DNA of 64,000 nt from Pectobacterium polonicum (GTDB lineage Bacteria > Pseudomonadota > Gammaproteobacteria > Enterobacterales > Enterobacteriaceae), in assembly GCF_005497185.1 (NCBI RefSeq), contig NZ_RJTN01000018.1, forward strand, positions 35,670 through 99,669. The letters run 5' to 3'. Below the pieces are notes generated by a model. It saw only the letters and a program-made list of their open reading frames with translations. It searched no databases and was not told where the DNA came from. The translations under genes and the position numbers were made by a program. Positions 20,289-28,049 of this stretch are shown piece after piece. Within the stretch, counting starts at the first letter, position 1; every line of letters begins with the position of its first letter.

Positions 20289-21077
20289 ATGAATATATTC
20301 CAGCAACTCGAACACAGTAAAGCGCCTGCGGCAGTCCGTTTAGTGATGATTGTTGACTATATTGCCAAACGCGACGAAGCCAGTTTCACTGAGATATGTA
20401 CTGACTTGTCTATCCCCAAAAGCAGCGTACATCATCTATTGGAAGTGCTGGTGGTCACACAGCTATTACGCCAGCGCGCCGACGGGCGTTATGTTTTGGG
20501 GTTGAGGCTATTTGAGCTGGGTGGTCTGGTAATAAAGAATATTGACCTGCGTAAAGATACGATTAACTTTATGCATGAGCTGGTCAAAGAGACGGAATTG
20601 ACCTGCCACCTTGGTATTCTGGACGGCGATAATGGTTTCTTCCTGAGTAAAGTGGAATCGCCCAAAGCTATCGTAAAAACATCCTGGGAAGGTAAGAAAA
20701 TTATTTTTAACCGTATGTCTCTGGGAAAAGTGCTCGTGGCCTGGCTACCACAGGAAAGAATTGAATCACTGATTGCCAATTGCACCTTTGAGTATTTAAC
20801 GCCCCGAACAATTACCAATAAAGACGATTTCCTACAACACCTGAAAACCGTCAAAGAGCAGGGCTGGGCAATAGATGACGGTGAAGATATAGAAGAAATT
20901 TGCTGTATGGCCGCACCGATTTTTAACCAAAATGGTGAAGTCATCGCCGCTATCGGCGTTAACGGTATGCAATCGCAATATGCTAATGGAAAAAAAGAAA
21001 AGCATCTGGCAAGCCTGATTAAAACCAGCAAAGCGATTACCGCTCATATCAACAGTCGGAATATTGATAGTAGATAA
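20289..21077 (+). CDS. IclR-family transcriptional regulator
   Basis: A 262-residue DNA-binding regulator. The winged helix-turn-helix is at about 14-70 (IVDYIAKRDEASFTEICTDL, IPKSSVHHLLEVL), and the C-terminal effector domain (about 85-255) follows the IclR pattern, with GKVLVAWLP and GEVIAAIGVNG blocks. It is related in layout to KdgR, the repressor of pectin catabolism, but the sequence differs enough that it is probably a paralogue. The next two genes on the same strand are a keto-deoxygluconate permease and KduI, so a pectin-derived sugar acid is the likely effector. The start has no good Shine-Dalgarno; a palindrome occupies that place. Confidence 0.85.
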   Translation: MNIFQQLEHSKAPAAVRLVMIVDYIAKRDEASFTEICTDLSIPKSSVHHLLEVLVVTQLLRQRADGRYVLGLRLFELGGLVIKNIDLRKDTINFMHELVKETELTCHLGILDGDNGFFLSKVESPKAIVKTSWEGKKIIFNRMSLGKVLVAWLPQERIESLIANCTFEYLTPRTITNKDDFLQHLKTVKEQGWAIDDGEDIEEICCMAAPIFNQNGEVIAAIGVNGMQSQYANGKKEKHLASLIKTSKAITAHINSRNIDSR

Positions 21078-21418
21078 TATATTTATCGAAAATAACCAGA
21101 GTGAATTTTAACTTGTGAATAAAGTCATGCACAAATCAGCGTGACGGACATTTCACGACATAAATACCTGTAAACGCTAATCAAGTGTTACGGGAAGGCC
21201 ACCTATAACTAAAAATAGGGGAATGGCCATAAATATCAAAACAACGAAGAATATTAATTATCAATTTTATAATGGGGACAACCATCTTCAATAAATAATG
21301 AAATCGGGTAATAACCGCTTAGGTTTTATTTACCTCTATTTATTACTTTATATCAATCATCTCTCTGCTTTCACTGAAAGCGGGCTGAATATCTTTTTAT
21401 TTTTAAATGAGGTCTTTT
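21078..21418. promoter_or_regulatory. Regulatory region of the kdgT-kduI operon
   Basis: A 341-base gene-free stretch. It contains a stem-loop at 21197-21228 (GGCC...CCTAT / ATAGG...GGCC) that may end the regulator transcript, and a perfect 15-base palindrome GCTTTCACTGAAAGC at 21367-21381, about 40 bases before the permease ATG. The TTTCA/TGAAA elements are those of KdgR-type operators but in the reverse arrangement, so this is a candidate operator for the adjacent IclR protein rather than a KdgR box. Confidence 0.5.
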
Positions 21419-22375
21419 ATGAAAATCAAACAAGCTATTGATAAAATCCCTGGGGGATTAATGCTGGTTCCGCTCTTTTTGGGCGCATTCTGTAATACCT
21501 TTACGCCGGGTGCTGGCAAATATTTAGGTTCTTTCAGCAACGGTCTTATTACTGGCACGATCCCGATTCTGGCCGTCTGGTTTTTCTGTATGGGCGCGTC
21601 TATTGAGCTTAAAGCGACAGGAACGATGCTGAAAAAATCAGGCGTTCTGGTGGTGACCAAACTCGCTACCGCCTGGGTTGTGGCGCTGATCGCAGGCACG
21701 TTCTTACCGGGCGATGGCATCCAAAACGGCTTGCTCGCCGGGATCTCCGTTCTTGCGCTGGTCGCGGCAATGGACATGACTAACGGTGGTCTGTACGCCG
21801 CATTGATGAACCAGTACGGTTCGAAAGAGGAAGCGGGTGCCTTCGTGTTGATGTCTCTGGAATCCGGCCCGTTGATGACCATGGTCATTCTGGGTGCCAG
21901 CGGTATCGCGACCTTTGAACCTCAGCTATTTGTCGGGGCCGTACTGCCTTTCCTGATTGGTTTTACATTGGGTAACCTGGACCCGGATTTGAGAAAACTG
22001 TTCGGCAATTCAGTACAAACGCTGATCCCTTTCTTCGCCTTTGCGTTGGGCAACACCATTAATTTATCGGTGATCCTCCAGACCGGCTTCGCGGGTATCT
22101 TCCTCGGCGTATTGGTGATTATTGTTACCGGTATTCCATTAATTCTCGCCGATAAATTTATCGGCGGCGGTAATGGAACCGCTGGCGTGGCCGCATCCAG
22201 CAGCGCAGGTGCCGCCGTCGCCACTCCCCTTCTGATCGCGAATATGGCACCAGAGTTCGCGCCAGTCGCTCAACAGGCGACAGCGTTAGTCGCCACCAGC
22301 GTCATTGTGACGTCAGTATTGGTGCCCATCATTACGGCATTATGGGCAAAACGCTTTTCACCTAAACACGCATAA
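21419..22375 (+). CDS. kdgT: 2-keto-3-deoxygluconate permease (KdgT family)
   Basis: Inner-membrane proton symporter for 2-keto-3-deoxygluconate and related keto-deoxyuronates. It has 318 residues (E. coli KdgT 327) and about ten membrane segments. Family blocks seen: [19 protein letters not shown] at the start, [33 protein letters not shown] and the glycine/alanine-rich [20 protein letters not shown]. The ATG at 21419 is chosen over 21407 because it matches the family start MKIK. Twelve bases separate it from kduI, so the two form an operon. Imported intermediates arise from extracellular pectate lyase action. Confidence 0.9.
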   Translation: MKIKQAIDKIPGGLMLVPLFLGAFCNTFTPGAGKYLGSFSNGLITGTIPILAVWFFCMGASIELKATGTMLKKSGVLVVTKLATAWVVALIAGTFLPGDGIQNGLLAGISVLALVAAMDMTNGGLYAALMNQYGSKEEAGAFVLMSLESGPLMTMVILGASGIATFEPQLFVGAVLPFLIGFTLGNLDPDLRKLFGNSVQTLIPFFAFALGNTINLSVILQTGFAGIFLGVLVIIVTGIPLILADKFIGGGNGTAGVAASSSAGAAVATPLLIANMAPEFAPVAQQATALVATSVIVTSVLVPIITALWAKRFSPKHA

Positions 22376-22387
22376 AAAGGTAGCAAA

Positions 22388-23224
22388 ATGGACGTAAGAC
22401 AAAGTGTACACAGTGAGCATGCGAAAACGCTTGATACCACCGAGCTGAGAAAGAAATTTCTCATTGAGAAGATATTTACGCCAAACCACTACACCATGAC
22501 TTACAGCCACATCGACCGTATTGTGGTGGGCGGGATCATGCCGGTAGATAGTGAAATAACGTTTGATGACGGCATCGGCAAACAATTTGGCGTGAACTAT
22601 TTTCTTGAACGACGCGAACTGGGGCTGATCAATATCGGCGGCCCGGCAAACATCGTTATTGACGGTACAAGCTATCAGGTTGGCAATGAGGAAGCGCTCT
22701 ATGTCGGCAAGGGAGCCAAGGCCTTAGCCTTTAGTAGCCTCGACAAGACTAAACCGGCAAAACTGTATTATAACAGCGCACCCGCACATGCCGTTTACCC
22801 GACACGCATCATCACACAGGATGACGCGATAAAAGCGCCGTTGGGCGATGTCACGACCTGCAACAAACGGACGATTTGCAAATATCTGGTGCCGGAAGTG
22901 GTAGAGACCTGTCAACTGAGCATGGGATTAACGCGCCTGGCAGAAGGCAGCAACTGGAATTCAATGCCAACGCATACCCATGAACGCAGAATGGAGGTTT
23001 ACTTCTATTTTGACATGGCGGAAGACACCATTATTTTCCACATGATGGGTGAACCGCATGAAACGCGTCATCTGGTGATGCATAACGAACAGGCGGTGAT
23101 CTCACCGAGTTGGTCGATTCACACTGGCGTCGGCACCAAAAACTACGCCTTTATCTGGGGCATGATCGGCGAAAATCTGACGTTTGACGATATGGATCAT
23201 ATCGCGATGTTGGATTTACGCTAA
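22388..23224 (+). CDS. kduI: 5-keto-4-deoxyuronate isomerase
   Basis: Converts 5-keto-4-deoxyuronate (DKI) to 2,5-diketo-3-deoxygluconate in the cytoplasm during pectin breakdown. The length of 278 residues is identical to the E. coli and Dickeya enzymes. The zinc site is visible: the histidines and glutamate of [13 protein letters not shown] (about 195-207) and a later histidine in [10 protein letters not shown] (about 245). An AAAGG Shine-Dalgarno lies just before the ATG. The usual partner kduD is not in this window, so the next step must be encoded elsewhere. Confidence 0.95.
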   Translation: MDVRQSVHSEHAKTLDTTELRKKFLIEKIFTPNHYTMTYSHIDRIVVGGIMPVDSEITFDDGIGKQFGVNYFLERRELGLINIGGPANIVIDGTSYQVGNEEALYVGKGAKALAFSSLDKTKPAKLYYNSAPAHAVYPTRIITQDDAIKAPLGDVTTCNKRTICKYLVPEVVETCQLSMGLTRLAEGSNWNSMPTHTHERRMEVYFYFDMAEDTIIFHMMGEPHETRHLVMHNEQAVISPSWSIHTGVGTKNYAFIWGMIGENLTFDDMDHIAMLDLR

Positions 23225-23251
23225 TCCCTTCCGGCGTGATGCCAAGGGAGT

Positions 23252-23286
23252 AAAAAACGGGGTGGACCATGTTCACCCTGTTTTTT
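23252..23286. terminator. Bidirectional terminator after kduI
   Basis: AAAAAACGGGGTG / CACCCTGTTTTTT form a hairpin with a 9-base loop between the convergent kduI and exported-protein genes. T-runs exist on both strands. Confidence 0.88.
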
Positions 23287-23294
23287 ATTTAGCA

Positions 23295-23849
23295 TCAGTA
23301 ATCCAGTTCTACTGGCACAGGATAATCCTGCAATTTCGCCGCTCCGCCTAACGCTTCACGAATGGTGGCCGAATAGCGCGTGGTTCCTACGCCACCAACA
23401 AGATTATCCAGCTCGCTAAAGGCAAAACGTAGCGCCCGGTTATGCGCCCAGTTCTCCAGTGGCGTTAAACGATAAGTGAAATACACCACCGTCAGTTCCT
23501 GATTCACGCGGTCGACTTTCTCAATGCGATCCACCTGCATCCTGCCGTAACACAGGTCACCATACTGACGCCAGTTTTTATCCCCTATGGGCGATAAACG
23601 GTATACCGTGCTGGTTCCTTCCGGCGTGGCATAGGCCAGACCCGCATCGACCAACGCGTGCAAACGCCCGCTGTTCCAAGGCGCGTCGCCTTTAGGGCTA
23701 TGCACTGGCCACTGTTTCTCACCCAGACACAAAGGTGACCCTGCATCAAAGAAGTCCTGTACCCGCTGCTGATAATCCCGCTCGCTCAGCTGTGCCAACG
23801 CCACGACAGGCAAAAGTAGTCCGACTGCGATTAACATCGACATTTTCAT
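23295..23849 (-). CDS. Exported protein of unknown function (third gene of periplasmic operon)
   Basis: A 184-residue protein with a clear signal peptide (MKMSMLIAVGLLLPVVALAQ). The mature part begins LSERDYQQRVQDFFDAGSPL and has two cysteines (about 42 and 101) that could form a disulphide in the periplasm. The segment DAGLAYATPEGTSTVYRLSP resembles a winged or transcription-like beta structure seen in some secreted proteins, but I cannot name a family. It overlaps the preceding gene by four bases (ATGA), so the two are co-translated. The terminator on its 3' side closes the operon. Confidence 0.75.
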   Translation of the reverse strand: MKMSMLIAVGLLLPVVALAQLSERDYQQRVQDFFDAGSPLCLGEKQWPVHSPKGDAPWNSGRLHALVDAGLAYATPEGTSTVYRLSPIGDKNWRQYGDLCYGRMQVDRIEKVDRVNQELTVVYFTYRLTPLENWAHNRALRFAFSELDNLVGGVGTTRYSATIREALGGAAKLQDYPVPVELDY

Positions 23850-24382
23850 TTTGCTAGCATTGCCTCATCGACTTCCTTGTAGGCCTCATCGACAGATTGG
23901 TAGGCATTTTGCGTGACGACACGCTTGCGTTCTGACCATTCATACAACGGCACACCCGGATCGTCCTGCGACGAGTTGAAACCGTAAATCGTCAAAATAA
24001 CTTTTGCAGGATCAAAGGCGTTTTCCCCTTCCTTCCTTGCCGATACCAGAAAGTAGCGACCGCCAGACAGGAACAGTTGATTATCCTGCACCAGAAAATC
24101 AGCAGCGGCGGACAGCCGATAATCAAACCAGGTAAACGTATTACTGTTGGCAACGGGCATAATGCTGTGTCCACCGTCCGGCCGTTGTATAAAGAAAGTC
24201 AGCCCGAGATGAGGATGCGAGGTATTGTTGTCAAACTGCGCCACGACAACATAGTCTTGCCCACCGTCCTGATTCAGATCCAGTCGGTTGATGCCGTCTT
24301 TCAGCACCACGGGAGACAGTGCAGCGGCAGCGCTGCTGATGGCGCAGAGCACCACCCCACCAACGAATTTATTTATCACCAC
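23846..24382 (-). CDS. Exported protein with calcium-binding-like DxNxDG motif, possibly CarG/CpmK-like
   Basis: A 178-residue protein with an N-terminal signal peptide (VVLCAISSAAAA). The mature start contains INRLDLNQDGGQDYVVVAQF, a DxNxDGxxD calcium-binding or FG-GAP-like loop, followed by beta-rich sequence. From memory this opening resembles the CarG/CpmK family of periplasmic carbapenem self-resistance proteins, but I could not check it and no carbapenem biosynthesis gene is in the window. The start overlaps the stop of the upstream gene by 14 bases. Periplasmic location is well supported; the function is not. Confidence 0.72.
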   Translation of the reverse strand: MVINKFVGGVVLCAISSAAAALSPVVLKDGINRLDLNQDGGQDYVVVAQFDNNTSHPHLGLTFFIQRPDGGHSIMPVANSNTFTWFDYRLSAAADFLVQDNQLFLSGGRYFLVSARKEGENAFDPAKVILTIYGFNSSQDDPGVPLYEWSERKRVVTQNAYQSVDEAYKEVDEAMLAK

Positions 24383-25250
24383 GCGTCCTTACCAATCGAA
24401 AACCGATGTCCGGCATGAAAAAACCGGGCGTATGCAGATCGCAGCTTGCCAGACTATGCACCTGTTCCAGATAGCTTCCGCCGCAAAAGTAGAACATCGT
24501 TTTGCCGCCCTCTACCGCATAGGGCTCATTCAACCACTCAGAGACATTGCCACTCATGTCGTACAGACCCAGTGAATTGGGGCGCTTCGATGCCACTGGC
24601 ACCGTTCCAAACAACTGCGTGTCCGAGGGAAAATGCGCCACGCGATCCGGCTGTTCGCTGCCTGCATAGCGAGAGCCGTAAGTGGCATCCGCAAGTCCCT
24701 TCTTGCCGCCTCTGGCCGCCATTTGCCATTCCGCTAACGTCGGCAAGCGGTAACCTGATGCCTGCGGATTCTCACGCATCAGCTTGTCGTTATCGTCTTC
24801 TGGAGCACGCTTCAGCGTCTTACCGTCAATAGTGAGGTAACGAGGTTGCAGTTGCTGCCGTTCGCTGAGTGCATTGGCAAAAATCACCGCATCCCACCAT
24901 GAAACATTGGTCACAGGGTGTTGCCCACTATCCTGCTCAGGTGGCAAGCAATCTTCAAACGTCGCGCCATTGCAGCCACCACTAAGCTGATAACCGTGTG
25001 CGTCCGCCCAATCTTGCAGCGCATGGTACTGCTGATAGGTGATTTCTGTTTGCGTCATGGAAAAAGAGGTAATCGACGTGTTGGCATGAGCCGCATAGTC
25101 TTCTGGGCCAAAGACAGAACCCACGTAAAAATTGCCGCCGTCGACGTTAATTTCTGTTACCACGTTCACCTTAGCGTCCATAACGGGTAGCGCTGCGGCA
25201 TGCGATAGCATTAAACACAGCCCTGAAAAGATAAAACCGTTCTTTAACAT
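24369..25250 (-). CDS. Exported formylglycine-generating-enzyme-like (SUMF1) protein
   Basis: A 293-residue protein with a signal peptide (GFIFSGLCLMLSHAAA) and the FGE-sulfatase fold: FYVGSVFGPEDYAAH, MTQTEITYQQY, HPVTNVSWWDAVIFANAL, GYRLPTLAEWQMAARGG, LGLYDMSGNVSEW and the C-terminal GFRLVR. These are the standard family landmarks in order. The region that holds the active-site cysteines in true FGE reads FCGGSYLEQ...SCDLH here: an Arg before GGS is replaced by Cys, and the RCAxR block is lost, so sulfatase activation is unlikely. Proteins of this fold often act as modifying or scaffold enzymes. It is first in an operon with two exported proteins. Confidence 0.8.
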   Translation of the reverse strand: MLKNGFIFSGLCLMLSHAAALPVMDAKVNVVTEINVDGGNFYVGSVFGPEDYAAHANTSITSFSMTQTEITYQQYHALQDWADAHGYQLSGGCNGATFEDCLPPEQDSGQHPVTNVSWWDAVIFANALSERQQLQPRYLTIDGKTLKRAPEDDNDKLMRENPQASGYRLPTLAEWQMAARGGKKGLADATYGSRYAGSEQPDRVAHFPSDTQLFGTVPVASKRPNSLGLYDMSGNVSEWLNEPYAVEGGKTMFYFCGGSYLEQVHSLASCDLHTPGFFMPDIGFRLVRTRGDK

Positions 25251-25393
25251 AACAATCCGTGTTAACCGTACTGAGGAGGGAACATCATTTATTTATTCGC
25301 CGCCGAAGTATATGCCTCTGCCTACGGTTTGAGCTAGCCATAGAATAGACTTTTCATCGTCTTAGCGGTTCAAGTGGGGGTCTATAGGTGGGA

Positions 25394-25433
25394 TAAAAAA
25401 CAGCATCGGGTGCCAAAACAACGCGCCCGATGC
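25394..25433 (-). terminator. Terminator of the ABC/phosphatase operon
   Basis: Minus strand: stem GCATCGGG / CCCGATGC followed by TGTTTTTTA, about 35 bases after the permease stop. The remaining bases to 25251 hold the promoter region of the exported-protein operon. Confidence 0.85.
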
Positions 25434-25468
25434 CAACACAGCTTAGCTCAGCGAATGAGTCGACGCGC

Positions 25469-26860
25469 TTACTCCCCTCGAAGCGCCGTTGCGGGAGACT
25501 GCCGATAAGACAGCATAGCCGGGATCGTGAGGACGACAGCGGCAACCAGCAACAGGAGCAGGACGAAGTGGATATCTTCCCATTCCAACGTCACTGGCAG
25601 CACAAAGCCGCTTTTTTCGCTCATGACTACCGCAATCGCACGTGCCGCAAGGTAACCAAGGCCGACACCCAGCAACACGCCGACGCCCACTAGCGACATC
25701 AGCCCGCTCCAGATCAGCGTAAAAATGCCATAGCGCGGTGCGCCAAACGCGCGCAGTGCACCGATCTGTTTCTGCCGTTGCCGCAGGTGGATAACCGCCA
25801 CCATCGCCACGGCCACCCCCACTAATCCCTGTGTCCCCAGCGAGATATAGGTCAGCAGTTCGCGGATATCACCCAACATCGAGTACAGCTTCACCAGCAC
25901 TTCACCGGGGAACACCGCCAGCGTCGTGTTGCTGCGATACAGCGAACGCAGTTGATAAGCCCCTGCAATTGTTTTTGGTTTCACAACAATCGCAGGCAGC
26001 CCCGCCTGATGCTTGTGCTCTTGTGCTCCCACATCGTGATGATCGTCGTCATGTGCTGCCGTAGCTGGGTGGTCACGGCTGCCCGTTCCTTCCGCAGAAT
26101 GGGCTTCGTCGTGATGTTCATCAGCATGCTGCTCATCTTCCGTGTGCGCAGCGTCATCATGCCCATGCTCACCTTCATGCTCATGTGCGCCATGATCGCT
26201 ATGGTCGTGGTCATCGTGGTGTGCATCGTCCGCATCATGCGGTGGATGGATTCCATGTACCCGCCATACTGCGTTCACCGGAACCAGAATCGCGTTATCC
26301 CATGCGCTGCCGTCCGCAGGCAACACACCAACCACGGTGTAGGTGACATCATCGTGCGCGTGCGCGCCTTCCGTTCCTACTTGACCGTGGATAGGGCTAA
26401 ATTTACTCCCCACCGTCAGCCCGGTTTGCGCGCCGACTACAGCTTCAAAACCGTCGTTGAACAGGCGTCCGGCGGTGAGCTGTCGCTTGCCGTTATCCGT
26501 CACCAACGGCGGCGTGGTGCCGATAATCGGCATCCCTTGATAAAAATCACCAAACGCGACCGGGGCCGCCCACGCCACCAGCGGATTCTTCTCCAGGTCG
26601 GTTAGCACCTGTGCGGGAATCAACGTCAGCGCGGAGGGTTGCAAAAACACGGATGACAGCACAAGCTGTGTTTCGCTTCCCGGCGCACCGATCACTAAAT
26701 CAAAACGATCGGCAGCCTTGGCGCTGCCCATCCGTAATGCTCTTTCCTGCAAACTCACCGAAATACTTAGTGCTGTCGCCACTGCGATCAGCAACACCAC
26801 GACCAGCACACCCGGCCAGAGCCGACGCCAGTCGACCCAGATAAGACGCCATGGAATCAT
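25469..26860 (-). CDS. FtsX/MacB-type ABC permease with a His-rich extracytoplasmic loop
   Basis: Inner-membrane ABC permease of 463 residues: an N-terminal helix (LWPGVLVVVLLIAVATALSI), a long periplasmic domain, and three C-terminal helices (VGVAVAMVAVIHL, LMSLVGVGVLLGVGLGYL, FVLLLLLVAAVVLTIPAML). Between about residues 200 and 290 the periplasmic domain is extremely rich in His, Asp and Glu (for example HHDDHDHSDHGAHEHEGEHG), which is a metal-buffering composition, most likely zinc. This layout recalls the ZrgC-type permeases of Vibrio zinc-regulated operons (from memory). It overlaps the ATPase gene by four bases and sits in an operon with alkaline phosphatase, a zinc enzyme. Confidence 0.82.
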   Translation of the reverse strand: MIPWRLIWVDWRRLWPGVLVVVLLIAVATALSISVSLQERALRMGSAKAADRFDLVIGAPGSETQLVLSSVFLQPSALTLIPAQVLTDLEKNPLVAWAAPVAFGDFYQGMPIIGTTPPLVTDNGKRQLTAGRLFNDGFEAVVGAQTGLTVGSKFSPIHGQVGTEGAHAHDDVTYTVVGVLPADGSAWDNAILVPVNAVWRVHGIHPPHDADDAHHDDHDHSDHGAHEHEGEHGHDDAAHTEDEQHADEHHDEAHSAEGTGSRDHPATAAHDDDHHDVGAQEHKHQAGLPAIVVKPKTIAGAYQLRSLYRSNTTLAVFPGEVLVKLYSMLGDIRELLTYISLGTQGLVGVAVAMVAVIHLRQRQKQIGALRAFGAPRYGIFTLIWSGLMSLVGVGVLLGVGLGYLAARAIAVVMSEKSGFVLPVTLEWEDIHFVLLLLLVAAVVLTIPAMLSYRQSPATALRGE

Positions 26861-27549
26861 GCACGATCCTCCTGATAGGGCTTGTCCGCCACAAGGCGTC
26901 CTTTTTCCAGTTGAATACAGCGCGACATCTGGGAAGCCAGACGCGCATCGTGCGTAATGGCAATAAGCGTTGCGCGGCTCTCGCGCGCCAGCGTCACCAG
27001 CAGGTCAGCAATCTGCTCACCGCTCTGTGCATCTAAACTCGCCGTCGGTTCATCGGCAACGATGATATCTGGCTTGCTAAGTAAGGCTCTTGCTACCGCA
27101 ACCCGCTGCTTCTCGCCGCGTGATAGCACTTCGACCGGGCGTTTCCCCGTGTCCAGCCCAACCTGTGCCAGCAACTCTACCGCTCGCTGCCTGAGCGACG
27201 CCGGTATCCGCCAGTGGTGAAACTGTGCGGGCAGCAAGACGTTTTCTATCGCATTCAGACCGGGGAAAAGGTGAAAGTCCTGCATCACCAGCCCGATGTG
27301 CTGCGCTCGCCAGCGGTCACGTTCCGCTTCGTTCAACTGCCAGATGTCCTGCTTTTCCCACTGCACCTGACCTGTTCCACTGTGATCCATGCCGGTGATG
27401 GCATTCACCAACGTCGTTTTACCGGAGCCAGAAGGCCCCATCACCGCCACGCGTTCGCCGGAACGAATCGACAGCGCAGGAATATCCAGCACGGCCTCTG
27501 ATGTATCAGGGAAGGTCACACTCAGGTGTTGAATCAATAGCTCAGCCAT
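26857..27549 (-). CDS. ABC transporter ATPase (LolD/MacB class)
   Basis: A 230-residue ATPase partner of the His-rich permease. Walker A GPSGSGKTTL (about 39-48), Q-loop in VMQDFHLFPGL, signature LSRGEKQRVAVARALL (about 140-155), Walker B IIVADEPTASLD and the switch histidine in AITHDARLA are all intact, so it should be active. It belongs to the group whose partners are FtsX-fold permeases that act mechanically on periplasmic substrates rather than moving solutes through a channel. The stop codon overlaps the permease start. Confidence 0.93.
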   Translation of the reverse strand: MAELLIQHLSVTFPDTSEAVLDIPALSIRSGERVAVMGPSGSGKTTLVNAITGMDHSGTGQVQWEKQDIWQLNEAERDRWRAQHIGLVMQDFHLFPGLNAIENVLLPAQFHHWRIPASLRQRAVELLAQVGLDTGKRPVEVLSRGEKQRVAVARALLSKPDIIVADEPTASLDAQSGEQIADLLVTLARESRATLIAITHDARLASQMSRCIQLEKGRLVADKPYQEDRA

Positions 27550-27557
27550 CAGCGCTC

Positions 27558-28037
27558 CTAAAGGGTATCGAACGTAGCTTCACGCAGTCGCAGCAGGCTG
27601 ACAAAACCCGTTTCGGGATCGGTCCACGATCCGTGCTCCAACACACCTTCTACTTCAATCATGGTGTTGTTCTGTACGAAGGTCTGACGTTTGGCGAGAT
27701 AGACCACAACGATATCTTCGGGCCAATCCGCATCAGACGAACAGAAGGGGCACAGCGCCATCGGCATTTTAGTTAAAACAAAGAATTGTGACTCCGCCTT
27801 GAGCGGCGGTGCCATGAAGCCGCGCATCGTTACCCGTTTGCCGGAAAGTGCTTTGACCTCATTGGAGAATTCAAGACCCAGCACGCCGTAAGAGGCATAC
27901 AGCTTATCGAAGGAGAGTTCAGACTGCGCGGCATTCACGGGTGCGATGCCACCAAGGAGCAGCAACACCAACACCGCACGCAGCCAGGAGAATAAAAGCG
28001 GGGTTGCCCCCGCTTTGCTGCATTTCGCATTATTCAT
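27558..28037 (-). CDS. Exported protein of DUF3299 type with a CxxC motif
   Basis: A 159-residue protein with an N-terminal membrane or signal segment (WLRAVLVLLLLGGIAPVNA). The mature part reads GKRVTMRGFMAPPL, MPMALCPFCSSDADWPEDIV and VEVEGVLEHG-like strands, the pattern I associate with DUF3299, an OB-like periplasmic domain. The CPFC pair could bind a metal or act as a redox site. It lies 8 bases before the ATPase gene and 12 after alkaline phosphatase, so it is a member of the same operon and is probably part of the same metal-handling complex; its precise job is unknown. Confidence 0.78.
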   Translation of the reverse strand: MNNAKCSKAGATPLLFSWLRAVLVLLLLGGIAPVNAAQSELSFDKLYASYGVLGLEFSNEVKALSGKRVTMRGFMAPPLKAESQFFVLTKMPMALCPFCSSDADWPEDIVVVYLAKRQTFVQNNTMIEVEGVLEHGSWTDPETGFVSLLRLREATFDTL

Positions 28038-28049
28038 AGCGTCGTAGGA

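Noticed and set aside
26000..26250. Repetitive-looking DNA considered as a tandem repeat or CRISPR
   Set aside because: It is the His/Asp codon-rich section of the permease gene, in frame and without spacer structure.
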